Shown here: positions 47,620 through 59,879 of the stretch, one piece after another
How positions within the stretch are numbered: position 1 is the first letter of the stretch
Layout: the number at the start of each line of letters is the position of its first letter
Origin: Phoronis australis
Lineage: Eukaryota; Phoronida; Phoronidae
Assembly (NCBI GenBank): GCA_002633005.1
Contig: NMRA01000485.1
Span: forward strand, 124,442 to 188,441
DNA length: 64,000 nucleotides
Reading direction: 5' to 3'
Made by a program: the position numbers and the translations under genes
The notes under the pieces: generated by a model
The model's database searches: none
Seen by the model: only the letters and a program-made list of their open reading frames with translations
Told to the model about the DNA's origin: nothing

Positions 47620-50600
47620 TCAATGTACCCTTGTTAATTTCACTTAAAACTTTGACACGTGATTCAATTGATGATAAAAAGTCAAAAATCAACTTCTACA
47701 GACTTTTTACTTTCAGAAAATATATACTAAGTTAAATATACAGTTTTGTAGAAATTTGGCTAAATACGCATACTTGCCAATAGGGTCAGTTCGGATTTGC
47801 AAAAAACGATCTGCCTGGTGAGCACCCACTTTCCACCTGATATCCTTAATCTGGAGAGTGTTGATAGCCTGAATGCACCGTCTCTCAGGTCGTAGTAATG
47901 GCACTGTGTGAAAATAGATGATTTGTTTGTTTTTAACATCCGGTTCCATTTGAAGTATTCGTAAAGGATGAAGAATCATTTATTTTGGAACCACTTTAAC
48001 GAGATCTTCAAGTCTTTAGCCTAGTATACTCTCAGTAGTTCCAGATTTTGGACACTCAGTGAAACACAGAATAGAGTTACGTTGACCTGGTTTTACAAAC
48101 TAAACACCGTTGAGTGCCACCTTAGCGCCCCATGATGGAGTTGACTACTTCTGGCTGATTTAGACAGCGAGAAACGTCTTATCCACCTGTTCCAACTTCG
48201 GCACATTTTCATTCACTATTTCCGCAAGTGAACACTATATACACGAGAACAGGTTCCTAGATCACCTCAGTTACAAAACGTTCATTCCGTTAATTCTCTT
48301 GAACTAATCGTTGTTCTGACGGACTGTCAGGAGTCATTATGAGGATATTATCGGCCTGAAAAGTAATTTTACAAAAATTATCAGTAACGCGCAATTGAAC
48401 CCACTAAATTCGCAATAGCAACCGAACGCTCTACCGCTGAGCCAATGAAATTCGTCGTGTTCAATTTCAAATGCTCTAAACGTATTTCAACAAATGTCTG
48501 GCAGACAACGGTAAGAATTGTCGATTTGAAATATAAACACAAAAAGACAACGGCTTTTGTTGTTTCGTTGCTCCGCTAACAACTTCAAGAAGATCATCTC
48601 ATCTAACAACAATCCCAAAAATGCGTTTTTCGACCGTAAAACCGACAATGTCCCTTTACGTAACATGACGCTGCAGTGTATGTCAATAGAGCCTTCGTTT
48701 GAATTTTTTTTGCGGTGAAGCGGAAACGACCAAATTTTTGACAAGGACATGAGGTTGAAGACGTGAGATACTTACCCATCACGGGATTTTCTCGATTCTT
48801 TTGTTAATGCGTGTTCACCCGTTCTATCCGGGGTGAATTTTCTCCTTAATAGAAAAAATCCCACCCCAGAAGGTTCAGACACATTTCTCCTCGGATAACC
48901 GAGTAGAGGGCCCTACTAGTCGTCCTTACTACTGCTACTAAGTGATGTTGCTGTTGCAACTAGCTACTACTACTGCTAAGCCTGCTAATGTTTACAATAT
49001 GAAATGTACGAAGAAAATTCCCTAGTTAAACGTAAACGTATAGCATGTCGGTGAACAATTTTTACAGACATGGGGTTATAGGAAGAAATCCCGAGTAACA
49101 CAAATTGGTATGAATTTTGTACAACACGACACCTGAGGCAGTTTCAATGCCCAATGCAGCAAAAGATGATGTGCTTGTTTCTCACCAATAAAAACAAATC
49201 GATTCGCGTTTTCCGTTGGCAATAACAAAAGTCAATTCTGTATTCTTGACAATTACTCCAGCTCACTAGATGGCACCGCTTGTAATTGATGAGCTCACAG
49301 CAAATTACGCCAGCATGCACAACACGACCTTTGGCCACGCCAGTGTTTAATTAACTGGGACAGTTGAATGGAACTACTTTGCATATGACATGAGGTCAAG
49401 GGGCATGCACGTGCGACTTACCGAGAGGGAATTGTCGGTTGTTTAAAGCCTATCTTGAACGGTAATACTTGCAAATTTGGATCCTAAAACATATTAAGAG
49501 CATCAATCTAAGCCCACTAGTTTTATAAATTGTCAACTGTAACGAACTGTTAGGCATATTGGTTTGCTTTTGTCTACGTCACCACGAGAATCACCTTTTT
49601 AATCCAAACAGCTGCGAATAACACCTGCACACGATGGTGTTCTATTCAGACCTCTCTTCAACACAACTGCTATCGACCTTTTGTTGTTTGTGCAGGGATC
49701 TCGCAGTGACGCAATATGGAGCGAAAAGGCAGCTTCAATCATCATTTGACGGGCCTACATTTGCGTGATTAAACTCGCGTTTTCTTATTTTGATAAGGCG
49801 TTGCTGGGAGTACGTGGTTAAGTGCCGAAACTCACCCAATGGTCTCACTTTCACATAAGAACAAAACACCATATCATTAACAGCAAGACGTTGCCACTTT
49901 CGAAAAATGCATCGCAAAGTTAATTCTTTCCTTGTGTTCTGTTTCAAGAAAAGTGATTTTAAGGACTATGCTCCACATGGTTATTTCTGAAAAATAATTT
50001 AAACTCACTTTTGCTGAAGACTTACTTGCAGTATAAGAGAATATGAATTTATGAGAATACAAAATATTTCCAGGCAGTGTTGTGCTAATAATTTCATGGC
50101 TATACCTTTATTTGGAATATGTGAATTAGGAGACCAAATTGCTAAACTTACTCCCGTTTTCTTATGTTAAGAGCCAGGCTCGTTCTTTTGTCCTATGGTC
50201 ATGAGGCAAAGGCCAATTATCTACCTCGCTGAAGGAATAAGCATCGACTGAAAACTGTTGTCACAGAAATGAACATCCATCGCAGCGTCCGTGTCATTAT
50301 GACAAATGCAATATTGGGTTCTCTATGATTGCTTACCAAATAACTACTCTATCTGCAGTTGATGTCCAACAATGAAGTGATTCGCTAACGAAACCCACGT
50401 TTCACAATCAAACGGCTAATTGTTGTATACCTCTTTAACTTCTCGTTAGTCGCACTGACAACTGATTGAGATTGTTGATGTTTACAGGTCGCTGCTCAGC
50501 TCAGCTCTACATAATAGATGGCATTTAGGGCTCACACATGTTAAGTTATCGATTGCACGATTCACGACGGCATTTTTAAAGGGGCATTTCGCTGCTGTTT

Positions 50601-50842
50601 AGCTGTTGAAATTGTAAAATTTTGGGGTTTTAAACATTTCCGCGCTTACCAGATCTTGCATTGTTGCCGCGGAGCAGGCAATCCAAGTCATAGGCAATGC
50701 GTACAATCATGTGCCTGTTTCAATTTCCCAGTTTTATGGATGGCCAACCCCAATAACGGAAATAGAATTCTACCAAGATATGGATAATCATTATACCCAT
50801 GTTGTATGTGAAAAGGGGCTAATTCGATTTTCGTTTTTTTAC
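47620..50842. other. Non-coding stretch
   Basis: Only a tRNA-like fragment recognised. Frames at 47713-47979 and 48487-48750 on the minus strand show no domain. Confidence 0.4.
48391..48448 (-). other. tRNA-like fragment
   Basis: Reverse strand: GGCTCAGCGGTAGAGCG (good D arm with A box), an imperfect anticodon stem, and GTGGGTTCAATTGCG (T arm, broken). Acceptor stem not formed. Probably a pseudo-tRNA. Confidence 0.45.
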
Positions 50843-51103
50843 CAGGGGCGGATCCAGAATTTTGAGTTAGGGGGGCCAGGGCCCAGCCTAAAATGTAAGG
50901 ATGTAGGGAGTCTTGAATTTTTGGGTTTGCGGACCTTATTACTAAAAAATGGGGTTGTTCAACGCCTATGTGCATTCGTCCCCCAAGCCCCCCTGAGTGC
51001 GCGCATATGTTAGTCAGCAATTCGCTCCCCGAACTGCCAAATGGAATCTTGGAGAATTTTAAGGGGGTCATGGCCTCCTTGGCCCCCCCTAAATCCGCCA
51101 CTG
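50843..51103 (+). mobile_element. MITE of the GGCGGATCCAG family, copy 4 (with insertion)
   Basis: Left end CAGGGGCGGATCCAGAATTT, right end CTAAATCCGCCACTG. It is about 100 bp longer than its relatives because of extra sequence at about 50880-51010 between the left end and CGAACTGCCAAATGGAATC. The 137-codon minus-strand frame across it is a by-product of the repeat. Confidence 0.85.
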
Positions 51104-51417
51104 TTTACCATCCAAGTTTCACGGATCACGACGCATTTTTGCTGTTCTCGAGCTCCGGCAATTTTCCACGTGGTGCTCCACCAATTCTCCATCGCCGCCA
51201 TGAACCACCTGGTCGCTCAGGGTTTCCGTTCACGTTTTTCAGGGCAGACAAAAGCTTGAAAATACACGCTCACGATCACGACGTTCATTAAATCACTGTT
51301 CATTGATATGAAAAGAGCCATTTTCATTTTCGCGAACTGCAAAAGTGCAGTACCACGCGCACGGAAAATCTCTTCACCCGGTAATAAAGTTAATGTTCCA
51401 TTGGCGGCGAAGGCCTG

Positions 51418-51433
51418 GGGGGGGGGGGGGGGN
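51418..51433. repeat. Poly-G run ending in an N
   Basis: About 15 consecutive G and then N; length and following bases are uncertain. Confidence 0.9.
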
Positions 51434-53501
51434 CTAGAACCCTCCACTTTTTCAGAGTGGTCATAATTACGTGTACCAGCTGCTCTGTATGTTCCTCATG
51501 TGTGATTTAACGTCATAGCTGGTTTATTTTTGGTTGTCAAGATTACATCTTACCAAATCTTAGGACTTTGAAATGTCACCCGCCCACTTGAAAAACTTTA
51601 CATGCACACATTCGATGTATTCTACAGCGTGTGTTGTTAAATTCTGATCGGAACCGTTGACCGGCGCCAAGTCACAAAACTATGTCACGAACTTCACCGT
51701 AGTTTTGACATTTCTCCTCATATAGATGAGAGACTTTGTTTGTTTTTTAATTTATATTCGAGTGCAGTAAGATTTGAATAAATGCGTGCATAGTTAAAAT
51801 TGGTACTTCGAGACATCTACAGTTACAAATCCCAGTCTTCATCTACGAATTCGTGATTCAAATGTGACTTGAATCCAAGAGTCACCGAGTTAAAAGTCGA
51901 AACAGGATTGCATGCTGATCGGCGGGAATATGACTGTCCCGGATTACACCGCGACACTCGAATCTTGCTGCAGTTACCCACAATGCCGCAATATCCGCCA
52001 AGTACTTTGGTATTTCTTACCATTAAATCTCCACATGTACTTTATTGTTGTAGTATTCTTCACAAAATTCTGTCCGCTGCATTGATCTATTCGTCCTTTC
52101 AATACCAACGACCTACATGTATTACTGCTGTGCTGTGGACTGCAACTCCTAAGGGAGAAAGCTAGATAAACTTCACAAATATTCGTTAATGCATGGTGTT
52201 ATATATGTAAGTTCTTCGCCTTCCCGACATCAATTAAAGACAAGAATGTGCGCAGTAAGTGGATAACGCGCTTTCTTACTTTGAGGCAAAGGAGACTTTC
52301 GTCACTGTAATCTAGGTCGGCCCCATTACAACTTACTCTTGCCCAAAAATAAACATAATTTTTCTCCCGCTCAGTCGAAAGTACTCTAGAAGAATAAAAG
52401 TGGTTTTGAGTTCACAAATTAGATTTCAGGGTTTGGAATGCGGATAAATGGCAGTTAGAGATGCATTTTTTGTTTCTGATTCCAATTTGTGCTCAAGAAA
52501 ACGGTTTACTCCGTATTTATAATTAAACGTGGTTATGGTCTAGCAAAACACTCACCGAAGGCATATTTGCGTTTTGCTAGTTTTCACAGGTTACGGTATC
52601 ATTCATTGCATTCAACAAAACACACAAATGTAGCTGCTGGAATTACCTTTATAGTGATAAATGACATTTTAGTTAATTGGAGATGGCAGTAATTAAACTA
52701 TTGTTTCACGACATGGAGTGTATAAGTAGCGCTATATATAACAATATTAGGAATGTTGGATTTAAAGAGATACTGCCGACTTTACGGCCGAAAATTTTTT
52801 AGGATCATTGTTGGATAACATAGCCGTTCTGCAGTTATTAGCGTTCACCAGAGCTATAATACAACGAAACTCGGTTTGTTACAAATCGCCAGTGCTCACC
52901 GTTGTCAGCCAGACAATCACTGAAACCCAGCCCGGTAAGTTTAACAGTAAAATAGGCTTACAATATTCCGTCATTTATCGAGTGGGTTTCCCTCCGCCAG
53001 CAGAGCGTTTGACTTCTAACGCCAGGGTTTGCAGGTTCGAATGTGTTCTGAGGCTGAACTCAGAAAATCACTTTTCTTTCAGAGGTTACTTCAAAGAAAT
53101 CGAATGTGTCTTTTCATCACACCAAATTACTGTTCACCCGTGTTACTCTTTTTTATTTTATTTTGATTTAAATAACCCAAAATGTGTTCTCATTTTGTAC
53201 AAACAATTGATACACGGTCAATAACGTGTATTCAGGAGTAAAGAACTACACGTGTGTACACGTTTGTGGAATGGTGATGAAAGTGACAAAAGTGTTTTGG
53301 TCGCCACTCCGTTTGATTGCTTTAAGCACGCGACATTGAAATCTCAAACAAGCTTTCTAAATGTGTAATCTAGTTTGCATTGTGTCGCAGTCATGCCATT
53401 TGTATTTGCTGAAGGTGAGGATGATCACCCCTCACTTGCACGAATATTAAATGATATTATAGCTATAGCAATCGTCATCATCCAATCGCTTTCACATTTA
53501 C
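51434..53501. other. Non-coding stretch
   Basis: The 138-codon frame at 52808-53224 is the longest single frame here; it crosses a tRNA-like GGTTCGAAT near 53033 and has no recognisable domain, so I do not call it a gene. Confidence 0.4.
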
Positions 53502-53652
53502 CATGGGCGGCGCAGCACTGAAAAAAGTGGGGGGGGGGGGCTAAATCCCCCTCAGCCCCCCCGTGGGCAACCGCCTATAGAGCATGTGCGGCGTAGCACT
53601 GAAAAAACGTGGGGGCTATAGCCCCCCAGCCCCCTATGGTGCGCCGCCCATG
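53502..53652. mobile_element. CATGGGCGGCGCA palindromic element (double unit)
   Basis: Begins CATGGGCGGCGCAGCACTG and ends GGTGCGCCGCCCATG. A second unit start, GTGCGGCGTAGCACTGAAAA, lies in the middle at about 53586, so this looks like a tandem pair. G-runs and C-runs at the centre can pair. Non-coding; the minus-strand frame ending in it is a false positive. Confidence 0.75.
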
Positions 53653-54198
53653 TTTGCTAATTGTCCGTGACAGATCTGGGTGCAAATGGCATAGTGTGCA
53701 CATGCGAGTACTAGCACTAGTGTTTGGGTCGTCATGTGAGGCACTGTTATATTTACGAAGTGCGTTTGCAGCGATCTCGTAAAGTTCTTCAGATCGCCAT
53801 CTTTTCCATGAGGGCAGAAAGCGAAATGAAAAGGACCCTCCAGAATGCATAGTGTGTTTTAGCAATCTCTCCCGTCCATACCATCCTATTGTATAAGACT
53901 GCCTAGCCTTAGTGCAAATCTCTTCAGTCATGCACAGATAGCTAGCTCGCTACTTAAGACCGTAAAGGAGAAGGAAAGTTCCGTACTATAAGGGGATCTT
54001 TATATTTTGCACCACGTGACCCTGATGGGACGAAGCTCCGACCTGCCGTTCCAATCCATTTCCATTTTGAACGTTTTTTATGAACGAGAAACGTCTTGCA
54101 CAGTTGAGCAGTACGAGCCTTTAGGTGACGTCATATGAAACCTTAACCAGGAATCGAACCTGAAACAGAATCAGCAACATTTTTCTAAAAAGTTGCAG

Positions 54199-54354
54199 GA
54201 GCGGATCCAGGATTTTGAGTTGGGGGGCAGGCCAGAGTATTAGTCAGTATTTTGCCAGTCAGACATTCTCACCCCCGAACTGCCAAATGTAATCTTGGAG
54301 AATTTTAGGTGGGGTCATGGTCCCCTTGGCCCCCCTCTAAGTCTTCCACTGAGT
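54199..54354 (+). mobile_element. MITE of the GGCGGATCCAG family, copy 5
   Basis: Left end GGAGCGGATCCAGGATTTTG; interior GAGTATTAGTCAGTATTTTG and CGAACTGCCAAATGTAATC; right end decayed to CTAAGTCTTCCACTGAG. Confidence 0.8.
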
Positions 54355-54968
54355 CGTGCTCTGATCTTGTTCATGTGACAACAGCTGTTACACCTGAACA
54401 TTCACCTGTACTCAATCAGAACAAGTGCTTTTTCCTTCTGGTGTTGACAGTCAGTACTTATGTACGATAAAACTCCTCAAAACGATAACAATTTGATAGT
54501 AAGATCTTCCATTCCTGGCCATTGTCGTCTATAGAAACTGAATAATAACTGATGGCTTTTCGATTAACAGCAAGAAGTATTTTTGATATTTCAAATTGTT
54601 ACATAACAGCAGCTGTCTCTTTCTGACAATAGGAAATGAATTATTTTTATGCACTAAAATGAGCTACACCAGTGTCAATGAGCAATCAATGAATTTTAAT
54701 TAGTAATTCAATACAACCATACAGTTACATGATAATTATTTCTAATTAGTTTAGTTCTCTACGGCATGTCCATGTCGCCAAAGTCGCCCTTACGTACAGT
54801 GTTCAGCCAAACGCAAGTCAGAGCTTTTCTAAAATTCAATGTGAACGCAAATCTAAACCTGTCGTAGGGATTCTTCCGCTGTTGTCTTTTTCACCCATTA
54901 AGCTCGGAAAGGTATCAGGAAAGGTCACATCTTATCAAGACAGAGTATGACTAGTTACTCATGTTTTA

Positions 54969-55201
54969 GAGGAGGCAGTTTGGCCTAGTGGGACAATTGT
55001 CGCTTCCTTTGCTCATAGTCGATGGTTCGAGTCCTACTGGGGCATACTCATTAGGCTGCTTAACCTTTGGGTAAGGTCTCTAGCTTCTCAGCTCGGTTTT
55101 AACTATATATTGACAAAGCCTTAAAATGGTTCCAGGCGGTTAGTGCAATGGGCCCATCTAAGCGGCCTGCGCACGTCTGGTACAACGTGTACCAGACCGC
55201 C
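54969..55201 (+). mobile_element. tRNA-derived SINE, full copy
   Basis: The head has a pol III A-box-like TGGCCTAGTGG and a B box GGTTCGAGTCC, as in a leucine/serine-type tRNA. The body contains AAAATGGTTCCAGG, and the tail CTGCGCACGTCTGGTACAAC is followed by GTGTACCAGACCGC, which folds on itself (GTCTGGTAC/GTACCAGAC). The same structure, reversed, lies at 58165-58363. Confidence 0.8.
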
Positions 55202-55584
55202 TACAGTTACATGTATTGTTTTCAGAACAGGCAGTTGTTAAAAACCCTTCTCTAGATGATTTCAGGAAGAAAAAGGCGCACTTTGCTGAGTTTTTAACTC
55301 CCATGTTGCAACCAGTTGTATATATGGGACCAGCCAAAGTCAGTCAGACTGAAAATGCATTCCTTTGTAAAGAAAAGGGCGTTGAAAATTTTCCCATTTA
55401 AGCCTCATGTTCCGTATACGCATTCTGTGGGAGTACCCCAATGGAAAAGGTTTAGGAGGGAGCATTGAAACCCCAAGGATGGTGAAGTGACTGAGAGGGC
55501 TCAGTACATGTTATACTAATCCTAGCTCTTGTTCCAAACAATGTGGGTGGAATATCCCATAATGTAAACACACGTGAAGATAAC

Positions 55585-55690
55585 CGTGCAGGAGGGGTCT
55601 CGGGATCGAATCCCGATTGGGGTAGAAATCTTTTCAGACTGATATTTTTAGGTCACGGAATGTGGCCACAGGTGGCGTGCTGACCAGGCT
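55585..55690 (+). mobile_element. tRNA-like short repeat, family 2, copy d
   Basis: Plus strand: TCTCGGGATCGAATCCCGAT (B-box-like), GGGGTAGAAATCTTTTCAGA, TTTTTAGGTCACGGAATGTG and CAGGTGGCGTGCTGACCAGG. Confidence 0.65.
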
Positions 55691-56531
55691 TAGAAATGTT
55701 TGAGACACACATTTCTACGCTCAGTTTAATTTGCTGTTTTGAAAAAAAAAACTGTTGGAAAAATACAAAATGTTGACCAAATCCAATGGTGTATTTCAAA
55801 ATTACCACAGCAATGAAACACGGTAACATTGCTCAAGACACTGGGAAAATGCCTGTATGAACTATCCAGTCCTTCACGGGACACTGTCTTTGTAAAACGG
55901 TGGACCATGAATTTTGACAACTAGCGATGGTTTTGCAACTATAATCGTTTTATCGAAGTAGGTGTTCGCTCGCTTACAATGTCCCACTTTACAGGTCCCA
56001 GGCTAACTGCACAGCAAATGAATACATTTAGCTTTGAGTACAACGAGCCTCAGTATAGTTACAAACACAATTTTAGCGTTTGTTGTAACGTTGTTCGACT
56101 GAAAATAACAGAAATCGTTGCAAACTGCAGCACTTGACATCAAGTGACAGTGGAAAGCAAAAAACATGAGATAACCAACAAGTGAACACCGGGATAAAAA
56201 CTCTCATAGGTGGCATTAGCGGAGCCTGTAGCTCTGACAAACTGGTGTCTCGGGCATGGCCAAATTTTCTATGAAAGGGTGCATTTTAAATTAAATCCCG
56301 TACATTTTTTGGTTGGAAATATAGAAAATGGTTATTTATGTAACATAATTACAGAAGGGTTTTATATTTTTTATCTTTGTTGTGTTAAAAAGGAATACAG
56401 TCTAGAGTGTTTTTTATTGAAGGACTTTGCAAAATTATGTCATGAATAAGGATTCTGTAGGTCCCTTTTAATATTTGTGCTTATCACAAAGGCGGGGTTA
56501 CATCTTGCGGAAGAAAGAGTGGATGATTATG

Positions 56532-56649
56532 ATGTATGTATGTATGTATGTATGTATGTTTGTATGTATGTATGTATGTATGTTTGCATGCATGTATATA
56601 CTGTATGTATATATGTATGCATACGTATGTGTATATGTATGTGTAGTGT
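56532..56649. repeat. (TATG)n microsatellite
   Basis: About 110 bp of TATG units with occasional TTTG, CATG and TATA. The three overlapping frames over it are artefacts. Confidence 0.95.
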
Positions 56650-57229
56650 ATGAGAAGATATGTTCTAAATAGATCGAGGTAAGGTGCCATGCTGGGCCGT
56701 GCCTCACGTCTGTCCTGTTTTAATTTCTAAAATGTCGGCAAAATCGATACCACGTCCGAATACGCCACAATATTCAAACTGTCTGAAGTGTGTCATATAC
56801 GTGACTGGTGTTCTATTCCTTGTCTCGTTTGCTTTGAAGAGGATGAGAGCTTGGTGAAAACTCACCGATTTAAACAACTAGTGTAAAGCCGAAAACATTC
56901 TGTCACTGTCAGTCGTCATGTTTATGAACTAGTTTGACCTACAATAGAATGCTATCTTTCGTGAAATCAGAACGGCCAATGAAATTCTATAAAGGCAGGA
57001 GGGAAAATCCGCTGTAGCAGACCCCAACCAATCTAGTGGGCCTACAAAAGATATAGTCATTATTGCAATACAAGTGCAACGCATTTCAGCTCTGCTCGTT
57101 CCTTTCATGTAGATGTCACCCGACCAATGCAACTAGTCGATGCTGCGTATTTTCTCCTTACTAACATCCGGTCACATTATCTCCACATACAACCACATGC
57201 GGTATTTTCAGACGAAAAAAAGGGTGATA

Positions 57230-57439
57230 TCATCTCATCTTGTAATATCGGGCCTCAAAAGCAATGCCAACTGGCCATTTCTCACTTTTGGTGACTGAAC
57301 TTAATTTCTTATGCTTGCATAACTCGTGAATTGCTTTTTGTGCTATTTGTGAGCGAGCTTCCGAAATGTCGTCGATTTCCGGAACACGTTGTTTGGCAGT
57401 TCTTGGTAAGTCAACTCGTGGACGAGACAGCCTCGCCAC
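57230..57439 (-). CDS. Unrecognised 69-codon frame with protein-like composition
   Basis: ATG reading MARLSRPRVDLPRTAKQRVP, then a helix-like charged part (DDISEARSQIAQKAIHELCK) and a Trp/Tyr-containing end before the stop. The composition is more protein-like than the other frames in this region, but no family is recognised and no splice structure is clear. Start context is ordinary. Confidence 0.15.
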   Translation of the reverse strand: MARLSRPRVDLPRTAKQRVPEIDDISEARSQIAQKAIHELCKHKKLSSVTKSEKWPVGIAFEARYYKMR

Positions 57440-58164
57440 CTGGCGACTCGGGTGCTGTGTTCATGGAAAAGTGTTATTGAAAGTTGACATTTCTGTGCAA
57501 TCTGAAGTGGACATCCATGTATAAAAGATAATTAGTACGTCTACTACTAATCACGGAACATCACCAAATAGGAAACGTATTGATTAATGAAACGGTTAAT
57601 GCGACACTGCTGACTTATGATGCAAATCATGTGTACGTGCAAACAAACTTTGTTTTCAAGATAGTCTTGGGGAACATTTATTTCAATTATTGACAGTTAT
57701 TGTGTTCACACGCTTCCTGCTTTCAGTTAGCGTGAAACCATTGTCGAAGTAAAGCTGTATGCATAGTCAAGATCTTGTGTTTACCTGTGGCGTTGTTTAT
57801 TACAATCGGATACATGTAGTAATAGGAAGTGTAACTTGATCAAATTGAAAAACATGCTTTTAATTGAGCTGACATTAACCACGATGGGCTAGCATTGGTG
57901 ATGAAGTTTGTGTTTACTACTATATGCGCACCCAGGATCAGTCAGTTTTCACCGTCCGACACAGCCCTAACTAGACCTACTTGAAATAAAAAAATCCTAA
58001 TGGAATACAAGTACATCGAGTTTCCTGTTGTAGATTTAGCCACTGAATTAGCCCATGGACTTCAGTTTGTCCATGGTTCTATTGCGTGTTGTTAGGAACG
58101 CTGACCCGCCGTATTGTCGAACCAAAACAAACAGATTTACCCGAAAAACATAATAAATAAAAAA

Positions 58165-58363
58165 GACGGTCTGGTGCACGTTGTACCAGACGTGCGCAAG
58201 CGGCTCATGTGGGTCAACTGCATTGGTCACCTGGAGCCATTTTACGTTTTATTGATATATATTTAAAATCGAGAGGAAGAGACAGAGCTTAATTCACGTG
58301 CGCACGGTCAGTGGGACTCGAACCCACGCGGACACTCATCCAACTGGGCCGCGCTGCCTCCTC
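58165..58363 (-). mobile_element. tRNA-derived SINE, full copy, opposite orientation
   Basis: On the reverse strand: GAGGAGGCAGCGCGGCCCAG, B box GGTTCGAGTCC, AAAATGGCTCCAGG, then TTGCGCACGTCTGGTACAAC and GTGCACCAGACCG. Shares head, body and tail with 54969-55201. It lies 3 kb away, head-in. Confidence 0.8.
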
Positions 58364-58980
58364 TCCCCTAAAAGGACACCAAAACAATGTTTTTCCGCTG
58401 AACGAGGAGTTTAAACTTAGTATAAAATAAAAATAAGGTAACACTTTGTTAACAGGAACAAATGGTTTTACATGTTCCCACCATTTTATTTACTATTTTC
58501 CTCTAAGGATATAAGTTATAATAATGATGATAACGATAATCAACTTGCAATGTAAACCTCAGGACGTCGATGATACAAGGATCTCAAAATGTGCACACAT
58601 TATGTGATAAAAGTACATATATTCATCGAAGCTGCTGCGGTTACTTTTATGTAAATGTTTGTGTCTTACAACCGATAATCTACTAGTAATAGCGATTTAG
58701 TAGTCAGATGTAGTTGTTAGACTGTGACATGATTGCCATTCTGAAGTGGTGCTTTTTTCTACAATAGATATATATATATGGTGCACACAAGGCAAATTTA
58801 TCACATGAACTTTTAAAAAAGTCATGACGTTTGAATAACGCTTAATACATGAGATAATCGTCTTAACGAAAACGGGTTTGAGGATGTCTTCCACGAGCAA
58901 ACACGTGTTTTGAAACAAAGTGTCTGACAAAATTTTTGAACTGTAATACACGTTATTTCTGTGTGCGTGCGCATCTCAGG

Positions 58981-59053
58981 CATGGGCGGCGCACCATAGA
59001 GGGCTCGGGGGGGAGGGGGGTTTCGCACTTGTTTCAGAGCTGAGCCGCCCATG
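58981..59053. mobile_element. CATGGGCGGCGCA palindromic element
   Basis: CATGGGCGGCGCACCATAG at the left, GAGCCGCCCATG at the right, about 73 bp, G-rich centre. Embedded in the first unit of the 290-bp tandem repeat. Confidence 0.75.
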
Positions 59054-59272
59054 TCAGGGCTAGGTGTTTTGGGAATGAAAATTCAGGAAATCATTATTTT
59101 CTTTCATATTTGGTTTGGTTTCCTAATAACTAAATCTTGTCCACTTTTACCTCGACCGGGGTTGCATTTTGTAGAGCAATTATTGCACGAACAAACACGT
59201 GTTTCAGAACAAAGTGTCGGACAAAATTTTCGAACTTTGATACGTTATTTCCGTGTGCGTGCGCATCTCAGG

Positions 59273-59341
59273 CATGGGTGGCGCACCATAGGGGGTTCGG
59301 AAGCTATAGCCCCTACTTATTTCAGTTAGGCGCCACCCATG
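59273..59341. mobile_element. CATGGGTGGCGCA palindromic element
   Basis: CATGGGTGGCGCACCATAG at the left, GGCGCCACCCATG at the right. The change from C to T in one arm is matched by G to A in the other, so pairing is kept. Embedded in the second unit of the 290-bp tandem repeat. Confidence 0.75.
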
Positions 59342-59879
59342 TCAGGGCATAGGTTTTTTGTGAATGAAAATTCAGGAAGGCATTATTTTCTTTCATCTTT
59401 GGTTTGGTTTCCTAATTACTAAATCTTCTCCACTTTACCCTCAACCGGGCTTGCATTTTGTAGAGCAATTTTCTTGCGAGAAAATCGAAGTCAAATTGGT
59501 CGTCACGAGATCTCGCATTGCAATTCAAGCGAAGCACGGGATCACACTATGTTTACTCGCAAGTGTCTTGCTTCTACCTGCCGCGACCCAGTTGCATAAT
59601 CAACTATCAGCTGCACCCCTCCAGAGCTTCAACCCACAACTGATTTCCCAGAAAACTTCATGCTCTCCGCAAAATGTCACGTTATGTTCAAGATGATTTA
59701 TTTCAATTCAAATTACTTTATTAATCATCAAAGTGGCTACAACTCCGTAATGCAGTCGCATTTCGCATGGTTCATGAGACAGCGGAACATTTTGTCTAGG
59801 GTTTACATGATAACCAACATTGTCGACATTACCGAAATAATTTCCTATTGAAATTGCCGTCAAATTGATTACTGAAATG

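Larger units (their letters stand above)
58885..59475. repeat. About 290-bp tandem direct repeat, two copies
   Basis: ACACGTGTTT near 58901 and 59198, GTGTGCGTGCGCATCTCAGG before both hairpins, TGAAAATTCAGGAA near 59076 and 59365, and TGCATTTTGTAGAGCAATT near 59163 and 59452 recur with a spacing of 288-297. Each unit carries one CATGGG palindrome. Frames at 59051-59329 and 59364-59696 are repeats of one another and not genes. Confidence 0.85.

Noticed and set aside
50688-51101. 137-codon minus-strand frame and overlapping plus frames
   Set aside because: Falls on the GGCGGATCCAG MITE; similar peptides come from the other copies.
51169-51228. ATG in GCCGCCATG context followed by a 19-codon frame
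   Set aside because: Good start context only; short, no donor and no downstream support.
52808-53224. 138-codon plus-strand frame
   Set aside because: No domain; it crosses a tRNA-like segment and its composition resembles the surrounding non-coding DNA.
53575-53931. 118-codon minus-strand frame
   Set aside because: Its last part is the translated CATGGGCGGCGCA hairpin, also seen at 59 and 61 kb; the rest has no known domain.
35280-56649. Tandem arrays considered as a CRISPR-like or satellite system
   Set aside because: They are simple microsatellites without unique spacers.
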